A stretch of 64,000 bases of DNA from Leptolyngbyaceae cyanobacterium JSC-12 (GCA_000309945.1 CM001633.1:1324723-1388722); one strand, 5' to 3'. Shown: positions 23,971-33,403, counted from the stretch's first letter. The notes: generated by a model from the sequence alone, not told the origin. Translations and numbers: made by a program.

Positions 23971-25430
23971 AACACAACTTGGCAAGTTACCGAAGTAGAA
24001 AAAACGATCGCCAATCAACTGGGGAGGAGAGCTTGTAAAATCTGTTCATTTGTATGTCCGTGAGAACATCGCGTCACAATGAATTGCAGCAAATCATCAA
24101 AGGCTTGACGAGTGAGGGTATAGAGCTTCTGTCCCACCGTTTGCTTGCCTTGAGCAAACTCAAATCGTTCAGATTGTGCGCCAGAACAGGCAGTCCGTTG
24201 CAGAATCGACTGCGCCACGCAACTAAGACGGAAGTGACGGTTGACCGCTTCCTCGTTCCGCACCTGAGCCGACTCTAGCCCGGTGTGCTGTTTGCTCACC
24301 TCATGAAAGACCTCGCAGGACCATCGATAACTCCAAGTCTGCATGACTCGCCCACTTTCCCAATGCAACGCATCGGTGAGCAGGAAGCGAGGTGGGTCTT
24401 GTAAATCTGCTTGCTCGTGGACGATGACCAATCGCTTGCGTCCAAACTTCTTGAGGCGCACGACTTTGGTAAATGCCCAAATCGGTTTCGTTTCGCCGTT
24501 GCGGCAAGTGACTTGAATCGGGCGAAAGCTCTCTGGGTGATGGATTCTGAGTTCTAAACCAATCGCATCTACCCGTTGCCATTGGTCATTCCACAAGATG
24601 TTGCGAGAACTTTCAACTTCACTCACCCAGTGTTTTCCTGCGGACTCAATCATGGTGGTTAACTCAACAGTCAACACCCCATTGTCAAACGCATAATCGG
24701 CGGTGGGAAATTGTCCTTCCGCTTCCACTTGGCGCACAATCTCGACGGCAATCTCGGTGCGTTTGCGATACTCCAATCGATTCTTGTGATAATGCAACAT
24801 CTCAATCAGTCGTTCTCGCACTTGGTCTAAATCGTCATAGTGGGATTTTGCCGTCACCTTCAGATACTCCCGTTCTGCCACTGAAAAATCTGGAAACTGC
24901 ACCACCACGTCAATCCCATCAATTAGGTGGCGGTTCGCAATCGTCGCCGTCACCACCGTTTGAAAGCAACTCATCCGATGTTCCACATAATCATAGGATC
25001 GCTTCACCCCAAAGATCTGCTTGCCCCAATCGTGATGGCTGAGCGTCCAATCCAGACTGATGACTTCTCGCCCTCGCCCCTGATGCTCTTTGGCTATCAC
25101 AGCACGATGATGGGACATTAACTCTGAACTCCTCCAGCCCGCCTCAAACACCGCTGCGTGCATCGCTCTTCGTCCGCCGACCTCCCCACCTGCTACCCAT
25201 TGTCCGGCAATCCCTTGCAAGGTTTTGTTCTCACTCAACAGCAATCCGGTCACATAGCGACTCACCTGCTCAAAGCCTGCGCCTCGGCAGAACAGGTCTC
25301 GATATTTCCCAAACTCTTGAGCAATCGTCGATGGCACAGCGACAAAGGGCAGCATGATACGGCTACGGCTAACGTCTCCTACATTTTCTGCTTATCTTTT
25401 TCCTTTCTGGGTAACTTGCCAAGTCGTGTT
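23971..25430 (-). mobile_element. Complete insertion sequence (IS4/IS701-like)
   Basis: About 1460 bp with 21-bp terminal inverted repeats that differ at one position. The left end is at 23971-23991 and the right end at 25410-25430, sharing ACTTGGCAAGTTACC. A 13-bp direct repeat TTCCAAACTCTAT flanks it at 23952-23964 and 25429-25441, but a 7-bp offset on the left means it is not a clean target duplication. It lies between the pilin-like gene and metF and does not interrupt a visible gene. Confidence 0.85.
24015..25355 (-). CDS. DDE transposase, IS4/IS701-like
   Basis: 446 residues, full length with no frameshift. Recognisable parts are the N-terminal LLLSENKTLQGIAGQWV, the first catalytic region with Asp (REVISLDWTLSHHDWGKQIF), the second (FPTADYAFDNGVLTVEL), and the C-terminal YRWSCEVFHEVSKQHTGLES with the YREK-like/Glu signature position. 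The frame is intact and the terminal repeats nearly identical, so the element may be recent or active. Family assignment between IS4 and IS701 groups is by eye. Confidence 0.88.
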   Translation of the reverse strand: MLPFVAVPSTIAQEFGKYRDLFCRGAGFEQVSRYVTGLLLSENKTLQGIAGQWVAGGEVGGRRAMHAAVFEAGWRSSELMSHHRAVIAKEHQGRGREVISLDWTLSHHDWGKQIFGVKRSYDYVEHRMSCFQTVVTATIANRHLIDGIDVVVQFPDFSVAEREYLKVTAKSHYDDLDQVRERLIEMLHYHKNRLEYRKRTEIAVEIVRQVEAEGQFPTADYAFDNGVLTVELTTMIESAGKHWVSEVESSRNILWNDQWQRVDAIGLELRIHHPESFRPIQVTCRNGETKPIWAFTKVVRLKKFGRKRLVIVHEQADLQDPPRFLLTDALHWESGRVMQTWSYRWSCEVFHEVSKQHTGLESAQVRNEEAVNRHFRLSCVAQSILQRTACSGAQSERFEFAQGKQTVGQKLYTLTRQAFDDLLQFIVTRCSHGHTNEQILQALLPS

Positions 25431-25441
25431 CCAAACTCTAT

Positions 25442-26398
25442 TTAAGAACCGATCGCTGGAGTGATTCCATCTAAAGAATTCACCGTTGTTTCTTGTAAAG
25501 GTGCAATCCCAGCCAAATCCAGTATTTTAGGAATCAAATCCTCTCGTTTGACAGCCATCATGTGCACTCCCTGACACAGTTCACGGGCTGCCCGCACCTG
25601 TTCAGCAGCAATTAACATTCCCTCATACAGCGGGTCTGATGCGCGTTCTAAGCGATCAATAAGATAGTCAGGAATCTGTACTCCCGGAACATTGCGGTTA
25701 ATAAACTGAGCATTTTTTGCAGATTTTAGTAGAAAAATCCCTGCTAAAATCGGCTTTTTACAATCGGCTGCCAGTTGCGCCATGAATTTTTCCAGTCGGT
25801 CAAAATCTGAAATGAGCTGACTTTGAAAGAATTGAGCACCTGCTGCTAGCTTGCGTTCAAACCGACGCTGTAGCCCTGACCAACTACCACACTGTGGGTC
25901 AATCGCGGCTCCCACAAATAGCTCAGTTGCCCCATCAGGCAGTGGCTTCTCGTTAAAATCCAGACCTGCATTCAATTTGCCAATCAACTGCAACAGCCGC
26001 ACCGACTCCAATTCAAACACGGGGCGCGCTGAGGGATGATCTCCTGCTTTTACTGGGTCACCTGTCAACGCCAGGACATTGCGAATGCCTAAGGCCTGTG
26101 CTCCCATCAAATCAGCCTGTAGCCCAATTACATTGCGATCGCGGCACGCAACTTGGCAGATCGGTTCAACCCCAATTTGTTGCAGTAACACCGACGAAGC
26201 CAACGACGACATACGCAACACAGCCCGGCTGCCATCTGTAATATTGACGGCATGAACCCGCCCCTTTAGCAACCGCGCCATTTCCAACATATGAGTTGGG
26301 TCGCCTCCCTTCGGTGGGCACACCTCAGCTGTAATCAAGAATTCACCCGATTGAGCCGCTGTGCGGAATGACGAAGTTGCAGAGTGAGAAACAGGCAT
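25442..26398 (-). CDS. Methylenetetrahydrofolate reductase family protein
   Basis: 318 residues, a (beta/alpha)8 FAD enzyme of one-carbon metabolism that reduces 5,10-methylene-THF to 5-methyl-THF for methionine synthesis. Visible motifs: the active-site Glu region (ITAEVCPPKGGD), VNITDGSRA, QVACRDRN, NVLALTGDPVKAGDHPS and AQFFQSQLISD. Length and motif order fit bacterial MetF-type enzymes. The FAD and folate residues look kept. It is the first gene past the insertion sequence, whose right end is 11 bp from its stop codon, so its terminator may have been displaced. Confidence 0.88.
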   Translation of the reverse strand: MPVSHSATSSFRTAAQSGEFLITAEVCPPKGGDPTHMLEMARLLKGRVHAVNITDGSRAVLRMSSLASSVLLQQIGVEPICQVACRDRNVIGLQADLMGAQALGIRNVLALTGDPVKAGDHPSARPVFELESVRLLQLIGKLNAGLDFNEKPLPDGATELFVGAAIDPQCGSWSGLQRRFERKLAAGAQFFQSQLISDFDRLEKFMAQLAADCKKPILAGIFLLKSAKNAQFINRNVPGVQIPDYLIDRLERASDPLYEGMLIAAEQVRAARELCQGVHMMAVKREDLIPKILDLAGIAPLQETTVNSLDGITPAIGS

Positions 26399-26718
26399 TG
26401 ATCTAAAAACCGTAACAACACTGAAACTATCTGTTTGCGGTAGGTTTGCTTAAGAACTCAACCCTATCCCCGTCCAAATCTATAGTTTTTTCCCGAGAGA
26501 AACCTCAAGTTTTCGAGTTAGACGTGGTTTAGAAAGCCTTCTTCGCAAACAGTTTGCTTAAACGATTCAAACTATCATCGTACACCGATGCCATGCCGCA
26601 AGAAATCAGGAAGGAGTCCTTGCCGAACTAACATCTCATTGATCACCTTTGATTAACTTCACTTGCACGTGGACCGCACCCATTGGTTTATCTAACAGGT
26701 TAATCGGGTTCGAGGGAT
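26399..26718. other. Intergenic region with a dispersed-repeat copy
   Basis: No gene is seen. 26457-26531 holds a copy of a dispersed repeat also at 63451-63520. The rest has no recognised structure. Confidence 0.5.
26457..26531 (-). repeat. Dispersed repeat copy 1 (KLEVSL-type)
   Basis: On the minus strand the sequence reads KPRLTRKLEVSLGKK in one frame, then TIDLDGDRV after a frameshift. The copy at 63451-63520 reads KPGSTQKLEVSLTE and TDLDMDEV. The shared DNA includes GAGGTTTCTCT. Whether it is a gene-end remnant or an intergenic repeat is unknown. Confidence 0.45.
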
Positions 26719-27738
26719 TCATAGCAATGACACCGAAATGGAATAGCCCATGGCTTTTTTCACCTTTAGCAAGGTTTGATTCGCGATCGCTGCCGCTTTT
26801 TCCTTACCGTCTTGCAACACCGATTCCAGATACCCCGGTTCGTTCATGATTACGTGATACTTGTCTTGAATTGGTTTGAGATGGGCGATCGTTGCCTCCG
26901 TGAGTAACGGTTTAAACTGCCCCCAACCCAAGTCAGCACACTCCGCTGCCACATCCTCTTTAGATTTCCCAGACATCAGCATATACAGCGTCAGCAGGTT
27001 ATTACACTCCGGACGTTCTGGATCACCAAACGTCAAGCCCTTGATGGGGTCAGTTTTGCATTTTTTAATCTTGGTCTGAATCAACTCCGGCGGGTCGAGT
27101 AAATTAATCCGACTCAAATCTGATGGATCAGACTTGGACATTTTCTTGGTGCCATCTGTCAGGCTCATCACCCGTGCCCCCTCTGCCCGAATCATCGGTT
27201 CCGGCAGTTTTAGCACTGGCTTTTTGGGTTTGCCAAAGCGATGGTTGAAGCTATTGACGATATCGCGGGTTAGTTCCAGATGTTGCTTCTGATCTTCGCC
27301 AACCGGCACTTTGTCCGGCTCATAGAGCATAATATCCGCTGCCTGTAATACTGGGTAGGTGAGCAATCCGGCTGCAACCGCTTCTCCCTGCTTAATTGCC
27401 TTTTCCTTAAATTGCACCATATCATCTAGCCAGTTGAGCGGCGTAATGCACATAAACAACCAGGCAAGTTCGGCATGGGCGGGTACGTGAGATTGCACAA
27501 AAATCGTGGCGTGGTTCAGGTCAATCCCACAGGCTAAGTACATGGCAGCCACCTTATAAGTGTTTTCTGCCAGTTTGCTGGGGTCGTGGGGCACTGTGAT
27601 GGCATGGAGATCTGCCATAAACAGAAAACTGTCGTACCCTTCCTGAATCTCGACCCAATTGCGAATTGCGCCCAAATAATTGCCCAGATGCAAATCGCCA
27701 GTAGGCTGAATACCAGAAAGAATGCGCTGTTGAGTCAT
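26719..27738 (-). CDS. trpS: Tryptophanyl-tRNA synthetase
   Basis: 339 residues, class Ic synthetase that charges tRNA-Trp. The HIGH-type motif is HLGN within GIQPTGDLHLGNYLGAI near the N-terminus. The KMSKS loop is present (DGTKKMSKSDPSD). QAADIMLYEPDKVPVGEDQK marks the Trp-binding region. Length is normal. It is divergent from the small gene at 27843, with a 104-bp AT-rich shared promoter region. Confidence 0.97.
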   Translation of the reverse strand: MTQQRILSGIQPTGDLHLGNYLGAIRNWVEIQEGYDSFLFMADLHAITVPHDPSKLAENTYKVAAMYLACGIDLNHATIFVQSHVPAHAELAWLFMCITPLNWLDDMVQFKEKAIKQGEAVAAGLLTYPVLQAADIMLYEPDKVPVGEDQKQHLELTRDIVNSFNHRFGKPKKPVLKLPEPMIRAEGARVMSLTDGTKKMSKSDPSDLSRINLLDPPELIQTKIKKCKTDPIKGLTFGDPERPECNNLLTLYMLMSGKSKEDVAAECADLGWGQFKPLLTEATIAHLKPIQDKYHVIMNEPGYLESVLQDGKEKAAAIANQTLLKVKKAMGYSISVSLL

Positions 27739-27842
27739 ATAGGTTGAAAAAAAGTTCGCTGTGGCAGTGACTAAAATCTTAAGTTATATTAAGAAATATA
27801 AATCACTTGTAATTTAATAGTCACAATTGGTTGTTATTCATT

Positions 27843-28142
27843 ATGTCTTACTCCCTAACCCAAACACAGTCTGAGATATTGCAGGAATGCCTGGAGATGG
27901 CGCAAGATTTGGCGCTACACCCTGATGCCGAACGTCGATTTCTAGATTTGGAAGAAACTCTACCGGATGACCCACCAACTGTAGAAGTTCTGGAAACTCT
28001 ATGGAGAGAAGTGCTGGCGGCTCGGCGCTCAGCCTTGTACTGGCAACAAGTTAGTGATGTGGAGCGATCGCTTACTGAGAAGCTAGCAGATAATCACTTT
28101 CAGCTTCAACAGAATTATCTGCGCTTGATGCAGGAGCAGTAG
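27843..28142 (+). CDS. Conserved-looking small acidic protein, unknown function
   Basis: 99 residues from ATG 27843; a TTG at 27831 is less likely. It is predicted to be mostly helical and acidic (QSEILQECLEMAQDLALHPD, ETLPDDPPTVEVLETLWREV, SLTEKLADNHFQLQQNYLRL). No signal peptide, membrane segment or known motif. Composition is protein-like throughout and it sits between two genes with no overlap. It converges with the TPR protein gene 6 bp away. Family not recognised. Confidence 0.7.
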   Translation: MSYSLTQTQSEILQECLEMAQDLALHPDAERRFLDLEETLPDDPPTVEVLETLWREVLAARRSALYWQQVSDVERSLTEKLADNHFQLQQNYLRLMQEQ

Positions 28143-28148
28143 TCATAG

Positions 28149-28838
28149 TCAATTCAGACTTGCTAATACTGCTTGAGCTTGCTGAATTTGAGCCGCACTA
28201 AAGCCTGCCTCATCCAGATAGGTTAGGAAACTTGTATCACTGTAGCGTGGGTCAAGGGCGATCGCTTGCCGAAACAATGCCTGCGCCTGCTGAATTTCAC
28301 CATTGCCCCAATGAGCAATCGCTTGAGCAACGGGGGGATGGGGATTGTTGGGTTCGAGTTTGGCTGCTTCTTTCGCCGTGGCGATCGCCCAGTCGTATTG
28401 CTGAATCCGCTCAAATGCCAAACTCAAGTTATAGTAGGCAATTTCATTGTCAGGTTTGAGCATGGCTGCCCAGGCATGGGTAGCGATCGCGTTGCCCAGT
28501 TTGCCATCCACTAGATAGACAATGCCCAAGGCGTTCAGAGTTGGCACCTCAAACGGGTTCAATTTTAGCGCCTCCAGTAAGGTCGCCGTTGCCGCTGCCT
28601 GTTGCCCCGCCTTATGTTCAGTCCAACCCAACATCACTCGCCCAGAAAGGTTCTCAGGCTCCAGTTCAACAGATTTTTGCAACGCCGCGATCGCCTCCGG
28701 GTACCGTTCCTGATCCCGCAGACTCAACCCTTGTTGCCGATACTCCGCCGCCGACTGTGCTGACGCTGGAGCCAAAGTTACCAATAGGGCACTCGCACCC
28801 AGACCAATGGCACCAATTGCCTGAACAATCCCTGTCAT
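28149..28838 (-). CDS. Secreted TPR-repeat protein
   Basis: 229 residues. The signal peptide is GLGASALLVTLAPASAQSA. About five TPR units follow (YRQQGLSLRDQERYPEAIAA, LSGRVMLGWTEHKAGQQAAA, PTLNALGIVYLVDGKLGNAI, IAYYNLSLAFERIQQYDWAI, PVAQAIAHWGNGEIQQAQAL). It is probably a periplasmic protein-interaction scaffold. Partners are unknown. The neighbour mutM is on the same strand but unrelated. Confidence 0.85.
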   Translation of the reverse strand: MTGIVQAIGAIGLGASALLVTLAPASAQSAAEYRQQGLSLRDQERYPEAIAALQKSVELEPENLSGRVMLGWTEHKAGQQAAATATLLEALKLNPFEVPTLNALGIVYLVDGKLGNAIATHAWAAMLKPDNEIAYYNLSLAFERIQQYDWAIATAKEAAKLEPNNPHPPVAQAIAHWGNGEIQQAQALFRQAIALDPRYSDTSFLTYLDEAGFSAAQIQQAQAVLASLN

Positions 28839-28935
28839 ACGCAGTGTATTTACTCTGACTTTTTCATCAAAGACATACTAGCCTGCGGAAGGAAGCGTAC
28901 AACGTTTAGCAGCGGCGATCGTGGTTGTCACAGAT

Positions 28936-29955
28936 CTAGCGTTGACATTTAGGGCAGAAGTGAGCTGATCGCCCAGCCAGTTTCAAGCGTTCAATCACCA
29001 TTCCGCAGGTACGGCAGGGTTCGCCATCACGAGCATACACCCAGGCAATGCCGCCATAGTTGCCGTTCACCCCATCCACACTGCGAAAGCTGCTGAATGT
29101 GGTGCCTTTGGCTTCAATGCTGGCTTCTAATACCTGACGAATGTTAATGTGAAGCTGTTGAATTTGCTTACGACTGAGCCGAGTACAGAGCGTTTGCGGA
29201 CGAATGCCGCTGAGAAACAGAGCTTCATCGGCATATATATTGCCCAATCCTGCCACGATCGCTTGATCCAGCAAAGCACTTTTGATCGGGCGCTGCCGAT
29301 TTTTCAAGCATTGAGCGAAATAGGTGATCGAAAATTCATCCGAAAACGGTTCTGGACCCAATCGCTGTAAACCCGTGATAATAGCTTCTGGAGCAACTCT
29401 TGGCGGCACCCACCACATTTGCCCAAACGTGCGTTGATCCACAAACCGCAACTCGCGATCGCCCTCAAAGAAGAGTCGCACTCGGGTATGTTTTGGCAGG
29501 GGCGTGTTTGAAGCCACCCAGAGCAGTTGCCCGGTCATCCGGAGGTGAACGCCGAGGTAAGAGGAGATAGGAACATAGGGAGAATGGGGAAGATGGAGAG
29601 GAGGTGATTGGTGATTGATGATTGGAGATTGAGAAGTTGGAGAATTTTGAATTTTGAATTTTGAATTTTGAATTTCTTCCCTATCTTCCTTCCCTTCTAG
29701 ATTTTGGCTCCTAACTCCCTCACCTTCTGACTTCTGACTTCTGGCTTCTGGCTTTTCCAATTCTGCCAACAAATACTTGCCGCGCCGATGCCATTGGGCG
29801 ATAGCAGTTCCCTGCAAGCCTGCCAAAAAATCTTGAATTGAAGAAGGGTGGGCAATGGTGCGATCAAGCAACACATCCCCACCCGTAATTACTTGATGTA
29901 AGGTGACTTGGTTTAGTCCCCGTTTGACGGTTTCAACTTCGGGTAGCTCTGGCAC
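28936..29955 (-). CDS. mutM: Formamidopyrimidine-DNA glycosylase with in-frame repeat insertion
   Basis: DNA glycosylase/AP lyase that excises 8-oxoguanine. I set the start at GTG 29955 because the enzyme needs Pro as residue 2 (the nucleophile), and only this start gives PELPEVETVKRGL. The longer frame adds 17 spurious residues. 339 residues versus about 270-290 in the family. The excess is an insert between YLLAELE and LGVHLRMTGQLLW made of repeat-derived sequence (EARSQKSEGEG, NSKFKIQNSP). The zinc finger is intact (CRTCGMVIERLKLAGRSAHF, CPKC), as is the H2TH region (QAIVAGLGNIYADEALF). Confidence 0.95.
   Translation of the reverse strand: MPELPEVETVKRGLNQVTLHQVITGGDVLLDRTIAHPSSIQDFLAGLQGTAIAQWHRRGKYLLAELEKPEARSQKSEGEGVRSQNLEGKEDREEIQNSKFKIQNSPTSQSPIINHQSPPLHLPHSPYVPISSYLGVHLRMTGQLLWVASNTPLPKHTRVRLFFEGDRELRFVDQRTFGQMWWVPPRVAPEAIITGLQRLGPEPFSDEFSITYFAQCLKNRQRPIKSALLDQAIVAGLGNIYADEALFLSGIRPQTLCTRLSRKQIQQLHINIRQVLEASIEAKGTTFSSFRSVDGVNGNYGGIAWVYARDGEPCRTCGMVIERLKLAGRSAHFCPKCQR
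29560..29760. repeat. Repeat insertion within mutM
   Basis: About 200 bp of low-complexity sequence inside the coding frame. It includes five tandem copies of the 7-mer TTTGAAT around 29640-29672 and CTTCTGACTTCTGACTTCTGG units. The same repeat types occur in intergenic DNA of this window. The insert keeps the reading frame. Confidence 0.85.
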
Positions 29956-30063
29956 GGTAGAATCTGGCGTAAGTGGCTCACTTCCAACTATTTTGGCGCG
30001 TAGCATACCAGTTCACCATGCCGTAAGCCAGAAGCTGAATAACTCCGTTCAAACCTTGAAGAA

Positions 30064-30312
30064 TTAACCTTCAGCTTTAGCAGCAGGCTTCTTCTTGGGA
30101 GCTTCAACTTCGACTAACTCATTGAGCGCAAAGTTGTTCGTATTGATACCGCCTGCGTTACCGCTAAAACCAGTGTAGTTCACACGGTCAAACCGAACGA
30201 TGACGGGGTATTTAATCGAAGGATTTTGGTCAATGGAAGCTACAGTACCAACGTCTTGATACCAGTAGGACTCTTTTCGCAAAATGCGGACTTTAGAACC
30301 ACGCTGAACCAT
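30064..30312 (-). CDS. psaE: Photosystem I subunit IV (PsaE)
   Basis: 82 residues, SH3-like stromal-side subunit that supports ferredoxin docking and cyclic electron flow. I chose ATG 30312, which gives the standard start [20 protein letters not shown], with AGGGA upstream. The longer frame from 30339 is not typical. [20 protein letters not shown] and [18 protein letters not shown] are diagnostic. The C-terminus has an Ala/Lys-rich tail common in cyanobacterial PsaE. Likely monocistronic. Confidence 0.97.
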   Translation of the reverse strand: MVQRGSKVRILRKESYWYQDVGTVASIDQNPSIKYPVIVRFDRVNYTGFSGNAGGINTNNFALNELVEVEAPKKKPAAKAEG

Positions 30313-30490
30313 GAGTTTTTTCCCTTGTTGATATATCACTCACAGAGCTAATGCCAAACACTTTACTACGGAGTGCTGCCCGACAATGGTTACAGGCTCT
30401 CGGTTGCAACAATCTGAAATATTTCCTTGACGATTTGTTGCAATCACGAAAAATGGTAGGCTCCGATAAGGATGGTATTCAGTAAGTTCA

Positions 30491-31195
30491 ATGCTGAAAG
30501 CAGTATTGTTTGATTTCAATGGCGTCATCATCAACGATGAGTCGATCCATGAAAAGCTAATTGCTCAACTGTTGATTGAGGAGAATTTACGCCCCAAGCC
30601 TGGAGAATTTCGCCAGGTCTGTTTGGGACGGAACGACCGCACCTGCCTCAAAGAACTCTTCTCCAGTCGGGGGCGTGTCCTCTCAGAACCCGCATTAGAC
30701 ACCCTGATTGCCCGCAAAGCCAAAGCCTACTGCCAAGAACTGGAATTGTTAGAGCAAATCCCCACCTATCCAGGGCTGCAAGACTTAATTTTTACGATTC
30801 GTGCCTCTCAGCTAAAAATGGCAGTCGTTAGCGGTGCCCTACGATCAGAAATTGAGCGAGTCCTGGAACGATTGCAACTGAGCGATGGCTTTTCCGTTAT
30901 CGTATCAGGCGAGGATATCTCCACCAGTAAGCCGGATCCTGATGGTTACTTGCTGGCAGTGCAGCGGTTGAGCGATCGCTTTCCTGAGCTTAATATCCAA
31001 CCTTCCGAATGTTTAGCGATTGAAGATACCTTTGCTGGCATCGCCGCCGCCAAACAGGCTGGAATTCCTGTCGTTGGCGTCGCCAATACCTACCCCTTTC
31101 ATATGCTGCAACGCCGCGCCAACTGGACAGTTGATTATCTTTCCGACCTGGAATTTGATCGCGTCTGCCAAGTCTATGACCAAACCGCCGCTTAA
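30491..31195 (+). CDS. HAD-superfamily hydrolase, beta-phosphoglucomutase-like
   Basis: 234 residues. Motif I is LFDFNGVIINDE: the nucleophile Asp8 is present, but the usual second Asp (DxD) is Asn10. Motif II lies in MAVVSGALRSEIE. Motif III/IV are KPDPDGYLLAV and CLAIEDTFAGIAAAKQAGIP. The cap is helical (subfamily I). The Asn suggests an altered acid/base step, or a phosphatase rather than a mutase; I recall DFNG in other cyanobacterial members but cannot verify it. Substrate unknown. It precedes gatB by 79 bp. Confidence 0.85.
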   Translation: MLKAVLFDFNGVIINDESIHEKLIAQLLIEENLRPKPGEFRQVCLGRNDRTCLKELFSSRGRVLSEPALDTLIARKAKAYCQELELLEQIPTYPGLQDLIFTIRASQLKMAVVSGALRSEIERVLERLQLSDGFSVIVSGEDISTSKPDPDGYLLAVQRLSDRFPELNIQPSECLAIEDTFAGIAAAKQAGIPVVGVANTYPFHMLQRRANWTVDYLSDLEFDRVCQVYDQTAA

Positions 31196-31274
31196 CTCAC
31201 TTCTCCCTTCCTTCCCCTAACCCCCCATCTCCCTTCCTCCTACAATAGAACTCAGTCGTTCAAGCACTCGGCTT

Positions 31275-32765
31275 ATGACAGCATCCGCTCCAACCAAGAC
31301 GCAATACGAAGCAGTCATCGGGTTAGAAACCCACTGCCAACTTAATACCGCCACCAAAATTTTCTCCGCCAGTTCAACAAAGTTTGGAGAACCACCCAAC
31401 ACGTTAATTGATCCAGTCTGCATGGGCTTGCCTGGGACTCTGCCTGTACTCAACCAGAAAGTGCTGGAGTATGCTGTAAAAACAGGTTTGGCGCTAAACT
31501 GTCAGATTGCCCCGTACAGCAAGTTCGATCGCAAACAATACTTCTATCCCGATCTCCCCAAAAACTATCAGATTTCCCAATACGACTTGCCTATTGCCGA
31601 GCATGGCTGGCTAGAGATTGAACTAGTGGATAAAGAAAGCGGGACCGCAACCCGCAAGCGCATTGGCATCACTCGCTTGCACATGGAAGAAGATGCTGGG
31701 AAGCTGGTGCATGGCGGCAGCGATCGCCTTGCAGGTTCTACTTACTCTTTGGTGGATTACAACCGGGCGGGTGTCCCCTTGCTTGAAATTGTCTCTGAAC
31801 CGGATATTCGCAGTGGACAAGAAGCAGCAGAGTATGCCCAAGAACTGCGCCGGATCTTACGCTACCTGGGTGTGAGCGATGGCAACATGCAAGAAGGCTC
31901 CCTTCGTTGTGATGTCAATATTTCCGTGCGCCCTGTCGGACAAAAAGAATTTGGTACGAAGGTGGAAATCAAAAACATGAACTCCTTCAACGCCATTCAG
32001 AGAGCGATTGAGTATGAAATTGAGCGGCAAATTGAGGCCATTGAAACTGGAGAACGGATTGTTCAAGAAACGCGCTTGTGGGAAGAAGGCTCACAACGCA
32101 CCATCAGTATGCGGGTGAAAGAAGGCTCCAGCGATTACCGCTATTTCCCAGAGCCAGATCTGGGTCCAATTGAGGTATCGCCAACCCAGTTGGAAGAATG
32201 GCGATCGCAACTTCCTGAACTCCCCGCTCAAAAACGCCACCGCTACGAGGAAGATTTGGGACTTTCTGCCTATGATGCACGGGTATTGACCAATGATCGC
32301 GCGATTGCCGAATTTTTTGAAGCCGCGATCGCCGCAGGTGCCCCTGCCAAACAAGCCGCGAACTGGATCATGGGCGATATTAGCGCTTACCTCAACAGCA
32401 ACGTTAGCCTTACTATTAAGGACCTTGCCCTCACGCCAGAAAGTTTAGCTGAACTGATTGGGCTGATTGAAGATCGCACTATCAGCAACGCCGCCGCCAA
32501 AACTATCCTGCCAGAATTACTGACCAAAGGTGGCTCTGCCAAAGCGATCGTAGAACGAGACAGGTTAGGGCAAATCTCAGACGTAGCCACCCTAGAGACA
32601 ATGATCGACGAAGTGCTGGCAGAAAATCCCAAAGAGCTAGAACAGTATCGCAACGGTAAAACAAAACTATTGGGATTCTTCGTAGGACAAATGATGAAAA
32701 AAACAGGCGGACGCTGCGATCCCAAACTAACGAACCAACTGGTTGCCAAGAAGCTCAACACTTAG
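31275..32765 (+). CDS. gatB: Asp/Glu-tRNA amidotransferase subunit B
   Basis: 496 residues, the tRNA-binding and kinase subunit of GatCAB, which converts Glu-tRNA-Gln (and Asp-tRNA-Asn) to the amidated form. The opening [15 protein letters not shown] is diagnostic, followed by [58 protein letters not shown] and [12 protein letters not shown]. The C-terminal YqeY-like tail domain is complete ([18 protein letters not shown]). It is followed by a strong terminator. gatA and gatC are not in the window. Confidence 0.98.
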   Translation: MTASAPTKTQYEAVIGLETHCQLNTATKIFSASSTKFGEPPNTLIDPVCMGLPGTLPVLNQKVLEYAVKTGLALNCQIAPYSKFDRKQYFYPDLPKNYQISQYDLPIAEHGWLEIELVDKESGTATRKRIGITRLHMEEDAGKLVHGGSDRLAGSTYSLVDYNRAGVPLLEIVSEPDIRSGQEAAEYAQELRRILRYLGVSDGNMQEGSLRCDVNISVRPVGQKEFGTKVEIKNMNSFNAIQRAIEYEIERQIEAIETGERIVQETRLWEEGSQRTISMRVKEGSSDYRYFPEPDLGPIEVSPTQLEEWRSQLPELPAQKRHRYEEDLGLSAYDARVLTNDRAIAEFFEAAIAAGAPAKQAANWIMGDISAYLNSNVSLTIKDLALTPESLAELIGLIEDRTISNAAAKTILPELLTKGGSAKAIVERDRLGQISDVATLETMIDEVLAENPKELEQYRNGKTKLLGFFVGQMMKKTGGRCDPKLTNQLVAKKLNT

Positions 32766-32796
32766 ATAAGCAGTTCTTTTCAGTCAAAATGGCTAC

Positions 32797-32835
32797 AATA
32801 GGCTGGTTAGAATCTTTTTCTCCAGCCTATTTTTC
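32797..32835 (+). terminator. Rho-independent terminator of gatB
   Basis: AATAGGCTGG (32797-32806) pairs perfectly with CCAGCCTATT (32822-32831), followed by TTTTT. Confidence 0.85.
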
Positions 32836-32978
32836 CATGTTTATGCCCGCCAACTTAACTAGAGATTCAAATTCAGCCAGTCTTCAACACACTTCTTTGC
32901 GAAAAAAACATATATAGGGGGTGACACCCCCCACCCTCTAGATGGCATACTGTGTTAAGTAGATGCACCCTGATGATA

Positions 32979-33012
32979 GGGGGAGACGCTCTGGCGACTC
33001 TCCCTTTTTTTA
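32979..33012 (+). terminator. Orphan terminator, possible end of a small RNA
   Basis: GGGAGA-CGC-TCTG-GCG-AC-TCTCCC forms a strong two-part stem followed by seven T. The gatB transcript already ends at 32835, and no ORF with a ribosome site lies between. This terminator could therefore end a non-coding RNA starting around 32880-32920, where a GGGGGTG-A-CACCCCC palindrome is also present. The RNA itself is inferred. Confidence 0.6.
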
Positions 33013-33082
33013 TTTGGTTGCAGGGAATTGATTATTGGTGATTTGGGAAGACAGAGGCGGCTGGACTGAGTCTGCAATCTAA

Positions 33083-33224
33083 GAGAGTGTTTGAAAAGGG
33101 TAGGAATGGTTAAAACCATCACGACAAACCCCAAAAAAACAGCCGCATTCCTCCATGTTCTTCTGTTTGTAGCAACGACTTTAGTCGTTCAAATCACTAG
33201 AAACCGGGCTTCTAAAACATCCTC
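33083..33224 (-). mobile_element. MITE-like repeat, copy 2
   Basis: 142-bp copy, inverted relative to copies at 15631 and 57333. The ends are GAGAGTGTTTGAAAAGG and TTCTAAAACATCCTC. It carries the internal palindrome AACGACTTTAGTCGTT and CACGACAAACCCCA. No coding capacity. Confidence 0.75.
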
Positions 33225-33303
33225 TAAGATCTGAAATCTGGAATCTTTCTAGCTTCATTCTCTATCCCCATCTTTCTATCCTTAATTTTGATTTCTCTGT
33301 CTG

Positions 33304-33340
33304 TGACACTTCGTTACTCAAAATGACGCTTCATTACTCA
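33304..33340. promoter_or_regulatory. Two 17-bp direct repeats upstream of a small membrane protein gene
   Basis: TGACACTTCGTTACTCA (33304-33320) and TGACGCTTCATTACTCA (33324-33340) differ at two positions and are spaced 20 bp, about two helical turns. They lie 64-100 bp before ATG 33404. A tandem operator is inferred. Confidence 0.45.
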
Positions 33341-33403
33341 AGGAGGTAGCACCAATTAATCAGCAGGACAATAGAAAGTAGAAATAAGTTGGAGGGCGAA
33401 CTA

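Noticed and set aside
26700-26730. GGGTTCGAGGG resembling a tRNA T-arm
   Set aside because: No acceptor or anticodon stem can be formed around it. No tRNA was found anywhere in the window.
29640-29672. TTTGAAT tandem array as a possible CRISPR or origin iteron
   Set aside because: Lies in the mutM coding frame without spacers; it is a heptameric repeat of the kind common in filamentous cyanobacteria.
32837-32917. 26-codon frame after the gatB terminator
   Set aside because: No ribosome site and random composition; more likely part of the non-coding stretch.
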